Source: an uncultured Thiothrix sp.
Lineage (GTDB): Bacteria; Pseudomonadota; Gammaproteobacteria; Poriferisulfidales; GCA-002705445
NCBI GenBank assembly: GCA_902595225.1
Contig: CACJPG010000003.1
Location: 33,827-97,826 of the forward strand
Length of the DNA: 64,000 bases
Direction: 5' to 3'
Numbering within the stretch: the stretch's first letter is position 1; the number at the start of each line of letters is the position of its first letter. A program made the translations under genes and the position numbers. Under the pieces are notes generated by a model. It saw only the letters and a program-made list of their open reading frames with translations. It searched no databases and was not told the DNA's origin. Positions 8,255-16,689 of the stretch are shown piece after piece.

Positions 8255-9143
8255 GATTATAGATAAATGGAGACAAGGAATTTTTATATTATTAAGTTTT
8301 TTGTGCTTTGCAATATTTTTTCTTACAAGTTTAAACATAAATACCCAAATTCAAAGCTATATGCTTTTCTTTTTAGTTTCACTAATAGGTATTCCACATG
8401 GATTTTTTGATTTCTCAATTGGAAAGAATATTTTTCAAAGATTTAGAAAATTATGGTTACTTTATTTTGTATCAATTTATATCTTAATAACATTTTTCTA
8501 TTTTAGCATTTGGGTATATTTACCAGGGATTGCTTTAATTTCTTTTCTTTTAATTGCATCATATCATTTTGGTTATGAGGAGTTTAATTATTTAGGAAAA
8601 AATAAGCATTCTTTTATAAATTTAAGCATTTTTATTAAAGGGCTTATAATTGTTTTTACACCAGTTTTATTTCATTACGAACAAGTAAGCCGCTTATTTT
8701 CTATTTTAGTAGGATATGATTTAACAAAATTTGAATTTACAGATTTTCAGAAAAATACTTTTATTGCTCTTTCAATTTTTCACGTACTTTTTGAAAAAGC
8801 TAGAGATATATTCTATAAAATTGAATGCCTAATATATTTAGTAAACTTTATTTTTTTACCGCCGCTAATTTCATTTATATTGTATTTTTGTTTTTCGCAC
8901 TCAATCAAACATTTTTTAGAATCCATTTATATTTCGAAAAACGTCCCTGATAATTTTTCAGTGAAAAATTTCTTAGTATTAATTATTTCTTGCTCGATAA
9001 TTATCTCATTCATTTCTGTTGTTTTTATTTCAAAATATCAAGATATCTCATTAAGCATATCTATAATTAAATTTATATTCATTTCATTAGCTTGTTTAAC
9101 TCTTCCCCACATGATTTTCAACATGATCCCAAACAGAAAATAG
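8247..9143 (+). CDS. blh: Beta-carotene 15,15'-dioxygenase (Blh/Brp family)
   Basis: An integral membrane enzyme of 298 residues that cleaves beta-carotene into two retinals, supplying the proteorhodopsin chromophore. It has many hydrophobic segments and the conserved His-containing motifs IGIPHGFFD, SYHFGYEE and CFSHSIKHF, thought to hold the iron. It is the last gene of the operon; its stop is 6 bases from the convergent yggX stop, and no terminator is visible between them. With crtI, crtB and crtY it completes the route from GGPP to retinal. Confidence 0.93.
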   Translation: MIKIIDKWRQGIFILLSFLCFAIFFLTSLNINTQIQSYMLFFLVSLIGIPHGFFDFSIGKNIFQRFRKLWLLYFVSIYILITFFYFSIWVYLPGIALISFLLIASYHFGYEEFNYLGKNKHSFINLSIFIKGLIIVFTPVLFHYEQVSRLFSILVGYDLTKFEFTDFQKNTFIALSIFHVLFEKARDIFYKIECLIYLVNFIFLPPLISFILYFCFSHSIKHFLESIYISKNVPDNFSVKNFLVLIISCSIIISFISVVFISKYQDISLSISIIKFIFISLACLTLPHMIFNMIPNRK

Positions 9144-9149
9144 AATATT

Positions 9150-9413
9150 TTATTCAGGTTTATAATCTTTTGGAACCTCTGAACCCTCACCAAAAAGAAA
9201 CTTTTCCATTTCTTCTTCAAGAAAGCTTCTTGCTTTTGGTTCAATTGGGGTTAACCTGTACTCGTTGATTAACATTGTCATATGTTTTAGCCATAAGCTC
9301 CAAGCTTCCTTAGAGATGTTATCAAAAATTCTTTTTCCAATTTCTCCAGGATATGTAGGTCTTTCAAGACCTTCAAGTTCTTTCTTTAATTTTGAGCAGT
9401 GTATCATTCTCAT
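9150..9413 (-). CDS. yggX: Oxidative damage protection / Fe(2+)-trafficking protein YggX
   Basis: A small protein of about 87 residues. The conserved YggX blocks are [46 protein letters not shown] and [11 protein letters not shown]. It protects iron-sulfur enzymes such as MutY and helps handle iron, which explains the mutY-yggX coupling. The frame is open far upstream, but homology begins here. ATG 9413 has GAGG 9 bases upstream, whereas ATG 9419 is too close to it. The gene overlaps the end of mutY by about 40 bases. Confidence 0.92.
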   Translation of the reverse strand: MRMIHCSKLKKELEGLERPTYPGEIGKRIFDNISKEAWSLWLKHMTMLINEYRLTPIEPKARSFLEEEMEKFLFGEGSEVPKDYKPE

Positions 9414-10455
9414 TTTCATATTCCTCAGCAAGTTTTTGAATGACTTCAAATATTGGTTTTGAAGTAGCGATATTATCATAAATATTTTTCCAAGAAAATT
9501 CGTCATAATTTGAAAATTTTTCGACATTGACAAAGTAAATATTTATTTTAAATTTCAGATGTGTTAATTGATGATTGAATTTTTCAAGACATTGCGCATC
9601 TTTTGAAATTTTAGAATTTTTCAAAAATTCTCTAATTCCTTTTCTATTACGAAACTCTATAGGCATCCAAAGATTTGCCCAAATACCATTGTTGGGATTT
9701 TTTTTCATTAAAATAAAATTTTTATTTTTAATAACTATTAAATAATATAATTCTTTTTCTTTCTTCTTAATTTTTTTCCCTCTAATTGGTATTACATTTA
9801 TTAAATTATACTTATGTGATTTACACTTTAATCTAACAGGACACTCATCACATTTTGGGTCTTTTTTGGTACAAATCGTTGCGCCTAAATCCATAATTGC
9901 TTGTGTGTATATGTCATTATTATTTTTGGGTACTAAATTTTCAGAAAACTGCCAAAGTTTCTTATCACTTGTATTATTATCATGGATAGCAAAAAATCTT
10001 TTAACTACTCTTTTTACGTTTCCATCAAGAATAGGATATTTTTTTTTAAAGGCAATAGACATTATCGCTCCAGCCGTTGATCTTCCAATACCAGGTAATT
10101 GAACCATTTCTTCATAATTTTCAGGAAATATAGAATTATGTTTTTCTTTAATAATTTTTGACGTTTTATGTATATATTCTGCTCTTCTGTAATAACCGAG
10201 ACCCGTCCATATTTTCAAAATGTCATCAAGGTCAGATTTAGAAAGATCCTTTAAGGTTGGATATTTTTCCATAAATCTCTCAAAGTATGGTAATGCTGTT
10301 TTAACTTGGGTTTGTTGTAACATTATTTCTGAAATCCAAACCCTATATGGACTTATATTCTTTTGCCATGGAAGGTCATGTCTTCCAAAATTTTTTTGCC
10401 ATGAAATTAAATTTTTAGAAAAATAATCATAAATCTTACTTTCGTTCCCACTCAC
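9373..10455 (-). CDS. mutY: Adenine DNA glycosylase MutY
   Basis: A protein of 360 residues (from GTG 10455) that removes adenine mispaired with 8-oxoguanine. The catalytic Glu is in [10 protein letters not shown] (E43), and the helix-hairpin-helix is [12 protein letters not shown]. The catalytic Asp is in [10 protein letters not shown] (D144). The [4Fe-4S] cysteines follow the C-x6-C-x2-C-x5-C spacing near 195-211. The C-terminal NUDIX-like domain that recognises 8-oxoG is present. A TTG at 10482 would extend it by 9 residues; GTG 10455 is preferred because homology begins just after it. The 5' end overlaps moaC. Confidence 0.93.
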   Translation of the reverse strand: MSGNESKIYDYFSKNLISWQKNFGRHDLPWQKNISPYRVWISEIMLQQTQVKTALPYFERFMEKYPTLKDLSKSDLDDILKIWTGLGYYRRAEYIHKTSKIIKEKHNSIFPENYEEMVQLPGIGRSTAGAIMSIAFKKKYPILDGNVKRVVKRFFAIHDNNTSDKKLWQFSENLVPKNNNDIYTQAIMDLGATICTKKDPKCDECPVRLKCKSHKYNLINVIPIRGKKIKKKEKELYYLIVIKNKNFILMKKNPNNGIWANLWMPIEFRNRKGIREFLKNSKISKDAQCLEKFNHQLTHLKFKINIYFVNVEKFSNYDEFSWKNIYDNIATSKPIFEVIQKLAEEYENENDTLLKIKERT

Positions 10456-10915
10456 CCGATGCACCACCCTTTTTGAGTTCAAGTTTTATATCAGAAATTA
10501 TCATACCTCGATCTACTGATTTACACATATCATATATCGTTAGTAGGCTTATTTGTACTGAGGTAAGAGCTTCCATCTCTACTCCGGTTCGACCACAACA
10601 CGAAACTGTAGCAAAACACTCAATGTATTTTTTTGGCGTATTCACTTCAAAATCAATGTTAACTGAAGATAATTCAATATTGTGACATAAAGGAATTAAA
10701 TCTGGCGTTTTCTTTGATGCAGTAATGCCAGCTATTCTTGCGATACCTAATACATCACCTTTTTTATGAGTACCATCTCTCACCATTTCAATGGATGCAT
10801 TTGACATATAAATTTTACCGCTGGCTACAGCCATTCTCTCTGTGATATCCTTATCGTAAATATCAACCATTTGTGCATCACCAGATTTTGTAAAATGCGT
10901 AAAACTCTTCTTCAT
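10436..10915 (-). CDS. moaC: Cyclic pyranopterin monophosphate synthase MoaC
   Basis: A protein of 159 residues that makes cyclic pyranopterin monophosphate, the second half of step one in molybdopterin synthesis. Family motifs: MVDIYDKDITERMAVASG near the N-terminus, GIARIAGITASKKT, the active-site LIPLCHNIELS, and TGVEMEALTSVQISLLTIYDMCKSVD. ATG 10915 has AGAGGG just upstream; an in-frame TTG 8 codons earlier is less likely. It is divergent from moaD, with 26 bases between the starts, and its end overlaps mutY. Confidence 0.96.
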   Translation of the reverse strand: MKKSFTHFTKSGDAQMVDIYDKDITERMAVASGKIYMSNASIEMVRDGTHKKGDVLGIARIAGITASKKTPDLIPLCHNIELSSVNIDFEVNTPKKYIECFATVSCCGRTGVEMEALTSVQISLLTIYDMCKSVDRGMIISDIKLELKKGGASGEWERK

Positions 10916-10941
10916 AATCCCTCTTTGATAGTGTAACAAAT

Positions 10942-11175
10942 ATGAAAATAAAAGTAATTTACTTAGCTAGACTTTCTGAAGATTTGGGTAAAAAAGAGGA
11001 GATTCTTGAACTACCTGACTCTGGATTGACTATAAAAGATATATTTTTAAAATTAAATCTAGATAAATTTGAGTATAAAATTTTTACTGCAAGTAATTTT
11101 GAGCACACCAATTTTGAATATGTGTTGAAAGAAAACGATGAAATCGCTTTTTTCCCAACAATCACAGGTGGATAA
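10942..11175 (+). CDS. moaD: Molybdopterin synthase small subunit MoaD
   Basis: A ubiquitin-fold sulfur carrier of 77 residues ending in the obligate Gly-Gly (PTITGG), which is thiocarboxylated and donates sulfur for the dithiolene of molybdopterin. The length fits the family. It is encoded back-to-back with moaC. moaE, which normally follows, is not here; the stop is one base from the convergent protease gene. Confidence 0.88.
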   Translation: MKIKVIYLARLSEDLGKKEEILELPDSGLTIKDIFLKLNLDKFEYKIFTASNFEHTNFEYVLKENDEIAFFPTITGG

Positions 11176-11176
11176 C

Positions 11177-12544
11177 TTATTTTAACAGTATAAACGCTGT
11201 TCTATTTCCTCTTTGAACATGAAGAATCAGCTCATCATTATTATTTGCTGCAACCTCGAGGTCTTTTACACTTTGAACCGGTATATTGTTAACTGATAAA
11301 ATTATATCATTTGGTCTAATTCCATAAATAAATGCTTTACTATCTTTTTTCATTTTCATTATTTTTATGCCATTTATTTTTCCATATTCTGGCATGTTCT
11401 TTTTTATTTCTCCAAAGACAATACCTGCCAGCCTAGGGTTTATTTTAAGATTAGATATTTTTTCTTTTTTTGGTTCAACTATTTTTACTTTCTTTGTTAA
11501 AATCTTTCCTTTTCTATTTATCTGTATATTAATTATTGTATTTATTTTAAGAAGACCAATTTTATTACGCATTGAAGCTGCATTATCTATTACTTTATTA
11601 TCAATTTTAATTACAACATCACCAACTTTAATGCCTGACTTATCAGCGGGAGAACCCTCTAGAACTCGAGTTATAATTGCTCCACGATTTGTCTCAACGC
11701 CAAATGCTTTCGACAGGTCATCCGTTAAATTCTGTGCAGAGACACCCAAATACCCTCTTTTCACTTCTCCATACTTTAAGAGTTGTGAAGTTATATCTAA
11801 TGCCATATTCACAGGTATTGCTAATCCTATTCCGACACTACCGGCTGATGCTCCTCGAGAACCTATTATTGCTGTATTTATCCCTACTAGCTCTCCATTT
11901 AAATTTACTAAGGCACCTCCAGAATTTCCAGGATTTATAGATGCGTCAGTTTGAATAAAATTTTCATATGCTTCTATACCTAATCCTGACCTTCCCAAAG
12001 CACTTACAATCCCAGACGTCACTGTTTGACCTATTCCAAAAGGATTTCCAATGGCTACAACAAAATCACCGACCCTTAGTTTTTCTGAGTCCGAAAATTT
12101 TATTGATTGCAAGTTTTCTGGTGGAATTTTTATAATTGCTATATCTGAGGCTGGATCAGCTCCAACTAATACCGCTTTAAATTCTCTTCCGTCATGGAGC
12201 TTGACCTTTATGTCTTTTGCTTTTGCAATTACATGATTATTTGTAATAACAAAACCTTTTTTACTATTTATTATTACTCCAGAACCTAAACCAGATCTAT
12301 TTCTTTTTTTTGATTTTAGCTGACCAGGTATATTAAAAAATTTTCTCAAAAAAGGATCGTCAATTAGCTGATTTCTTTGCGGGGTTTCGCTGATAGTATA
12401 AATATTTACAACCGCTGGTGTCACATCCTCGAGCATTGGAGCAAGTGAAGGTATTCCAGCACTAAATAATTTGGAATTTCCAGCAAAAGAAGGCGAGGAA
12501 AAAAGCAAAGTTAGTATTAAAATGGATTTTAAGAATTTATTCAT
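11177..12544 (-). CDS. degP: Deg/HtrA periplasmic serine protease (Do family)
   Basis: A protein of about 455 residues with an N-terminal signal peptide (FLKSILILTLLFSSPSFAG). The trypsin-like domain has His104 (TNNHVI), Asp134 (DPASDIAII) and Ser208 (PGNSGGAL). PDZ1 begins near GYLGVSAQNL and a shorter PDZ2 near GIRPNDIILSVNN. It degrades or refolds damaged periplasmic proteins. Length and two PDZ domains fit DegP/DegQ; the acid loop is short, more like DegQ. ATG 12544 is chosen over TTG 12565 because the signal peptide starts there. It follows the asparaginase-like gene closely. Confidence 0.92.
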   Translation of the reverse strand: MNKFLKSILILTLLFSSPSFAGNSKLFSAGIPSLAPMLEDVTPAVVNIYTISETPQRNQLIDDPFLRKFFNIPGQLKSKKRNRSGLGSGVIINSKKGFVITNNHVIAKAKDIKVKLHDGREFKAVLVGADPASDIAIIKIPPENLQSIKFSDSEKLRVGDFVVAIGNPFGIGQTVTSGIVSALGRSGLGIEAYENFIQTDASINPGNSGGALVNLNGELVGINTAIIGSRGASAGSVGIGLAIPVNMALDITSQLLKYGEVKRGYLGVSAQNLTDDLSKAFGVETNRGAIITRVLEGSPADKSGIKVGDVVIKIDNKVIDNAASMRNKIGLLKINTIINIQINRKGKILTKKVKIVEPKKEKISNLKINPRLAGIVFGEIKKNMPEYGKINGIKIMKMKKDSKAFIYGIRPNDIILSVNNIPVQSVKDLEVAANNNDELILHVQRGNRTAFILLK

Positions 12545-12548
12545 ATTT

Positions 12549-13034
12549 TTAATCTTTTGTTTCAAATTTTCCTAAGTCAATATTCTTTTTTACGTTATCT
12601 GAACGGAATACGATACCATTCATTGTAATATAAACACCATATTCAAGAATTTGCACTGCAGCCAATGCAAACCCAGAATTAAAAATTGCGTCGGTTTTTT
12701 TAAATCTTGCAGGCTGCATCGCTCCCATTAATACTATTGTTTTATCTTTAATATCTTCAAGAGATTTTGCTGTTTCAACCATTGTATCAGTTCCATGAAT
12801 AATAATTATTCTTTCTTCTGCGCACTCTTGAACGGAATTTTTTATAATCTGTCTCTCTTTTGAAGTTATATCTAAGCTATCTTTTTTTAATATTGATTGA
12901 ATTCGATAATCTGAATTTACATTTCCTTCATCAAGAATTGCTGTTATACAAGGGTCGCCAATACTATATTCGCTATTAGCATCAAAATACACTTTATCGA
13001 ATGTACCTCCGGTTGTAAGTATAGCCACTTTCAT
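12549..13034 (-). CDS. Single-domain asparaginase-family protein
   Basis: A protein of 161 residues, only the N-terminal half of a normal L-asparaginase (about 330). The two active-site motifs are present: LTTGGTFDKV at the N-terminus with the nucleophilic Thr, and IIHGTDTMVETA near residue 80 with the second Thr-Asp pair. The second domain is missing, but the frame is clean, and similar short proteins are known in proteobacteria, so it looks like a real short form and not a broken gene. Whether it hydrolyses asparagine is not clear. Confidence 0.8.
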   Translation of the reverse strand: MKVAILTTGGTFDKVYFDANSEYSIGDPCITAILDEGNVNSDYRIQSILKKDSLDITSKERQIIKNSVQECAEERIIIIHGTDTMVETAKSLEDIKDKTIVLMGAMQPARFKKTDAIFNSGFALAAVQILEYGVYITMNGIVFRSDNVKKNIDLGKFETKD

Positions 13035-13146
13035 AAATCACGCTCCCCAATATTAGATATACTATGTTATTATCTTGTTTTGTAATTCTTCACAAAAATA
13101 AGAAATAAGCAAATTTATTTTTTGATACATAATTAAGAGAGTTTAT

Positions 13147-13866
13147 ATGAGAAAAAACGGAAGAAAATCAGACGAGTTACGAGAGATTAATATAATTAAA
13201 AACTTTGTATCACATCCAGAAGGTTCTGTGCTTATAGAATTTGGTAACACTAAGGTAATATGCAATGCTACGATTGAAGATAAAGTCCCGAATTTTTTAA
13301 AAGGCCATCACTCAGGCTGGATTACAGCGGAATACGGAATGATCCCAAGATCTACGAACGATAGAATGAGAAGAGAGTCAAAAACAAGGCAAAGCGGCAG
13401 AACGATGGAAATTCAAAGATTAATTGGAAGATCTTTAAGATCGTCTGTAAATCTTGAGAAGTTAGGTGAAAGAACAGTCACTATAGATTGTGATGTAATT
13501 CAAGCTGACGGGGGAACTAGAACAGCATCTATTACAGGGGGGTTTGTTGCACTATGCTTAGCTTTGAGAACACAAGATAATAGTGATTTTTGTTCCTCAG
13601 ACATTATTCAATCTTACACGGGTTCGGTATCAATTGGTAAAGTCGATGGCAAAATTTTATTAGATTTGGATTATGATGAAGATTCAAATGCTGAAACTGA
13701 TATGAATTTTATAATGAATGAGAATGGGGAGTTTATCGAAATTCAAGGGACAGCCGAAAAGGGATCATTTTCTAAAAAAGAATTAGACTCTATGCTTTCT
13801 TTAGCCTCTTCAGGCATAAAAGAAATTATAAAAATTCAAAAGGAAGCTTTAAATAATTATGGATAA
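13147..13866 (+). CDS. rph: Ribonuclease PH
   Basis: A phosphorolytic 3'-5' exoribonuclease of 239 residues that trims tRNA 3' ends. Conserved parts: the N-terminal MRKNGRKSDELREI, GWITAEYGMIPRSTNDR, RQSGRTMEIQRLIGRSLR, and DCDVIQADGGTRTASITG with the catalytic Asp. Full length. It overlaps rdgB by 8 bases, a common pairing in bacteria. Confidence 0.97.
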   Translation: MRKNGRKSDELREINIIKNFVSHPEGSVLIEFGNTKVICNATIEDKVPNFLKGHHSGWITAEYGMIPRSTNDRMRRESKTRQSGRTMEIQRLIGRSLRSSVNLEKLGERTVTIDCDVIQADGGTRTASITGGFVALCLALRTQDNSDFCSSDIIQSYTGSVSIGKVDGKILLDLDYDEDSNAETDMNFIMNENGEFIEIQGTAEKGSFSKKELDSMLSLASSGIKEIIKIQKEALNNYG

Positions 13867-14446
13867 AATTTTGTTGGCCTCAAATAATCAACACAAGATT
13901 AAAGAATTTAACGAAATTCTTCACGGTAGATTTGATTTAGTATCCCAATCTCAATTAAATATTGAGGAAATTGAAGAAACAGGCCTTTCCTTTGTTGAAA
14001 ACGCTATTCTAAAAGCAAGGAATGCATCAAAAGCTGCCAATCTCCCTGCTATTGCAGATGACTCTGGAATAGAAGTTGATGCTCTATCTGGGAGACCTGG
14101 TATTTATTCAGCAAGGTATGCTGACCTAAATTGTGATGACAATAAAAATAATAAGTTATTGCTTAAAGAACTAAAAAATATTCCGCTAGACGGAAGAACA
14201 GCTAGATACCAGTGTGTTATTGTTTATATGCCATTTTATGATCACCCTTTGCCAAGAATCTATAGTGGAACATGGGAGGGTTATATCGGTTTTGAGGAAA
14301 AAGGGGAAAATGGGTTTGGTTATGACCCACTCTTTTTCTTACCAGATTTCGAATGTACAGCCGCGCAATTGTCAGAAGAACAAAAAAATAAGATTAGTCA
14401 TCGTGGGAAAGCTTTGTCTTTATTTAAAAAGGACTTTTTGGAATAA
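13859..14446 (+). CDS. rdgB: Non-canonical purine NTP pyrophosphatase (RdgB/HAM1)
   Basis: A protein of 195 residues that hydrolyses dITP, ITP and XTP to monophosphates, cleaning the nucleotide pool. Motifs: LLASNNQHKIKEF at the N-terminus (substrate Lys), LPAIADDSGIEVDALSGRPG near 60-80, and GENGFGYDPLFFLP near 150. Full length. It is translationally coupled to rph. The long non-coding block with DnaA boxes begins right after its stop. Confidence 0.96.
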   Translation: MDKILLASNNQHKIKEFNEILHGRFDLVSQSQLNIEEIEETGLSFVENAILKARNASKAANLPAIADDSGIEVDALSGRPGIYSARYADLNCDDNKNNKLLLKELKNIPLDGRTARYQCVIVYMPFYDHPLPRIYSGTWEGYIGFEEKGENGFGYDPLFFLPDFECTAAQLSEEQKNKISHRGKALSLFKKDFLE

Positions 14447-14840
14447 AAAAGTATAAAAAATGCACTTTTTTTGGATGACTTAGTAAAAAATGTGGGCTTT
14501 TATTCACAGATAATATTTTTGTCAATCTTTAAACCTATTTTTCAAGATTTATTTTATTGAAACTTTTTTTTAATTTTTATTAATAAAATCAATAATTTAT
14601 ATTGTACAAAAAATGATCAATTTAATAGCTATTAAAGAATGTTTGAAGTTTACGAAAAAAAAATAGATTTTTGCACAGACTTATCCACAATTTTTGTGGA
14701 TATAAAAATACCTTAAAAAAAACAGTGATTTATACAAAATAACTAGAATATTTTGATAAAAGTTGTGCAAATTTCCATTTGTTAACCTTTCAAAAAAGTC
14801 TCAAATAGCACTATATTAGTGCTTATTTTCTATTTATAGC
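14447..14840. other. Candidate replication origin: AT-rich block with clustered DnaA boxes
   Basis: This 476-base gap (14447-14922) is the longest without a gene in the window and is extremely AT-rich. It holds three matches to the DnaA box TTWTNCACA: TTATTCACA (14500-14508), TTTTGCACA (14669-14677) and TTATCCACA (14681-14689). Two one-mismatch boxes lie on the other strand, TGTGGATAT (14695-14703) and TGTGCAAAT (14764-14772). Three boxes lie within 35 bases, two of them facing each other. The stretch at 14515-14665, almost pure A/T, could serve as the unwinding element. dnaA itself is not here. A DnaA-regulated promoter is the main alternative. Confidence 0.5.
14807..14823. promoter_or_regulatory. 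Inverted repeat AGCACT-N5-AGTGCT upstream of rpmE2
   Basis: A perfect 6-bp dyad with a 5-base centre containing a TATATT-like -10 sequence lies 100 bases before the L31 gene. It could be an operator or a small hairpin. Type B L31 genes are often zinc-regulated, but this site does not look like a standard Zur box. Confidence 0.3.
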
Positions 14841-14922
14841 CATTTTTTTGTTTTTTTTGCTTGTAGCTATAATAAGGTTTAGGTATCATTCATTTCTTGA
14901 AATTAATTGCCGGTATTTAATT

Positions 14923-15168
14923 ATGAAGAAAGATATTCATCCAGAGTACAGAGAAGTTCTTTTCCACGATATCAGTGTGGACGAATATTTCATTATTAAA
15001 TCGACTCTTAGCACAGATAAAACTAAAGAATGGGAAGACGGCAAAACTTACCCATATTATACGCTTGATATTTCCTCTTCCTCGCATCCTTTCTATACTG
15101 GTAAACAAAAGATGATAGATACTGCTGGCCAAGTTGACAAATTCAAGAAAAGATATAGTAAAACCTAA
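14923..15168 (+). CDS. rpmE2: Ribosomal protein L31 type B (zinc-independent)
   Basis: A protein of 81 residues: [18 protein letters not shown] at the N-terminus, then [20 protein letters not shown], typical of type B L31. The zinc ligand cysteines of type A L31 are absent. The frame is open further upstream, but homology starts at ATG 14923. Type B L31 often replaces the zinc form under zinc limitation; in a streamlined marine genome it may be the only copy. It lies just right of the candidate origin. Confidence 0.93.
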   Translation: MKKDIHPEYREVLFHDISVDEYFIIKSTLSTDKTKEWEDGKTYPYYTLDISSSSHPFYTGKQKMIDTAGQVDKFKKRYSKT

Positions 15169-15220
15169 ATTTAATCTAAATCCGCTTTATATTTTTCAGA
15201 TTTTTCGGCAATATTAGATA

Positions 15221-16687
15221 ATGGATAGAAGATCGTTTTTGAAAAAATCTGCTTTATTGACTATTTCTGGCCCACTAGCTTCTTGTGCAACTAATCCTGT
15301 CACGGGAGAAAAAGATTTAATTTTGCTATCAGAAGATGAGGAGACTGAACTTGGCCGAAATTCTCATAAACAAGTAATGAAGTCATATAGCCCTTATAAC
15401 CATCCTGAGCTTATTAAATATATTACGATGCTAGGAGAGAAACTTGCTGAAATTAGTCATAGAAGCGATCTTATTTACCACTTCACTTTGCTTGATAGTC
15501 CTCAAGTCAATGCATTTGCTATACCGGGAGGTTATATTTATATTACCCGAGGAATGCTTGCGTATTTGAAAAGTGAGGCAGAATTAGCAGGAGTATTAGG
15601 GCACGAACTAGGACACATAACTGCAAAGCATGGAGTAAAACAATACTCAAAAAGCCAAGTAGCAAACATCTTAGGCACTGTCTTCGGTATAGTAGTTGGT
15701 GATAGAAATATTGCAAACCTTGGGAGATTAGCATCAACAGCTATCATTAGAGGGTATGGAAGAGAGGCAGAACTTGAGGCAGACAGAGTCGGCGCAGAGT
15801 ATATTGCAAAGGTTGGTTATGACCCTGATGCCTTACAAGATGTTATTGGGGTTTTAAAAAACCAAGAGGAATTTGATAAAGTTTTAGCAGAAGAGGAAAA
15901 TAGGGATCCTTATGCATACCATGGTGTTTTTGCTACCCATCCTGATAATGACAAAAGGCTTCAAGGAGTTATTAAAGCTGCAAAAGCTAATCTAAGTGAA
16001 GTGAAGTTGGAAGACAATGAAAAGAAATACTTAGAATTAATTGAAGGTATACCTTTTGGTCCTGGGGAAGGCCAAGGTTCTGCTCGGGGATCAAGTTTTT
16101 ATCATACTGATCTTGACTTCACTTTAAAATTTCCTGATGGTTGGAAAATTGAAAACTTACCAACTGCCGTTTTAGGAACATCTGCAGATAGAGAAGTTTT
16201 GATTGAGCTTACTATGAGAGATCTAAATAGAAAAATATCAGCGAAAGAGCTAATGAGTCGCTTATATGGTGATAATCTAGAGAATGGCAGAGAAATTAAA
16301 GTTTCAGAATATCAAGGATATGCTGCAACTGTTGAGATGGACACAACGTTTGGAAGTGCTCACAAATGCAGAGTGGCAATATTATATAAAAATAAGAAAG
16401 AAGCTTTTCAATTTATTGCAACTACAAAAAAAGGAAGTGAATATAGAAAATATATTCTGGCTTTTGATGACACAATTGAATCTTTAAGAAAGCTAAAGCC
16501 CTCTGAAAAACACTTGGGCGAGCCGAAACGAATTCATATTCATAAAGTAAAAATGGGCGAAACTTTTCAAAGTTTGGCTAAGAAGACTGCATTTACTACT
16601 CACGCTGAGAATAGATTACGCGTTATCAATAATAAATTCCCATCTGGGCAACCGAAAGCTGGAAGTCTGGTTAAATTAGTTTATTAA
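15221..16687 (+). CDS. M48-family metalloprotease lipoprotein with LysM-like C-terminus
   Basis: A protein of 488 residues. The N-terminus carries a twin-arginine-like RRSFLKK motif and a lipobox LASC (Cys22), so it is probably an exported lipoprotein. The zinc protease motif HELGH is at 128-132, with the third ligand in the ELEAD segment near 184. The C-terminal 50 residues (VKMGETFQSLAKKT... RVINN) resemble a LysM-like module. It is related to YfgC/BepA-type envelope quality-control proteases, but the BepA TPR domain is not evident. dsbD starts 3 bases later. Confidence 0.9.
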   Translation: MDRRSFLKKSALLTISGPLASCATNPVTGEKDLILLSEDEETELGRNSHKQVMKSYSPYNHPELIKYITMLGEKLAEISHRSDLIYHFTLLDSPQVNAFAIPGGYIYITRGMLAYLKSEAELAGVLGHELGHITAKHGVKQYSKSQVANILGTVFGIVVGDRNIANLGRLASTAIIRGYGREAELEADRVGAEYIAKVGYDPDALQDVIGVLKNQEEFDKVLAEEENRDPYAYHGVFATHPDNDKRLQGVIKAAKANLSEVKLEDNEKKYLELIEGIPFGPGEGQGSARGSSFYHTDLDFTLKFPDGWKIENLPTAVLGTSADREVLIELTMRDLNRKISAKELMSRLYGDNLENGREIKVSEYQGYAATVEMDTTFGSAHKCRVAILYKNKKEAFQFIATTKKGSEYRKYILAFDDTIESLRKLKPSEKHLGEPKRIHIHKVKMGETFQSLAKKTAFTTHAENRLRVINNKFPSGQPKAGSLVKLVY

Positions 16688-16689
16688 TA

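Noticed and set aside
9414-9533. Longer version of yggX
   Set aside because: The extra 40 residues are just the shadow of the mutY C-terminus; YggX homology starts at MRMIHC.
11367-11954. Forward ORF of 195 codons inside the Deg protease gene
   Set aside because: It is the antisense shadow of a gene with complete catalytic motifs; composition is unnatural and no ribosome site is present.
14807-14823. Possible second CIRCE element upstream of rpmE2
   Set aside because: The half-sites AGCACT/AGTGCT look like CIRCE cores, but the spacing is 5 instead of 11 bases and the outer bases do not match.
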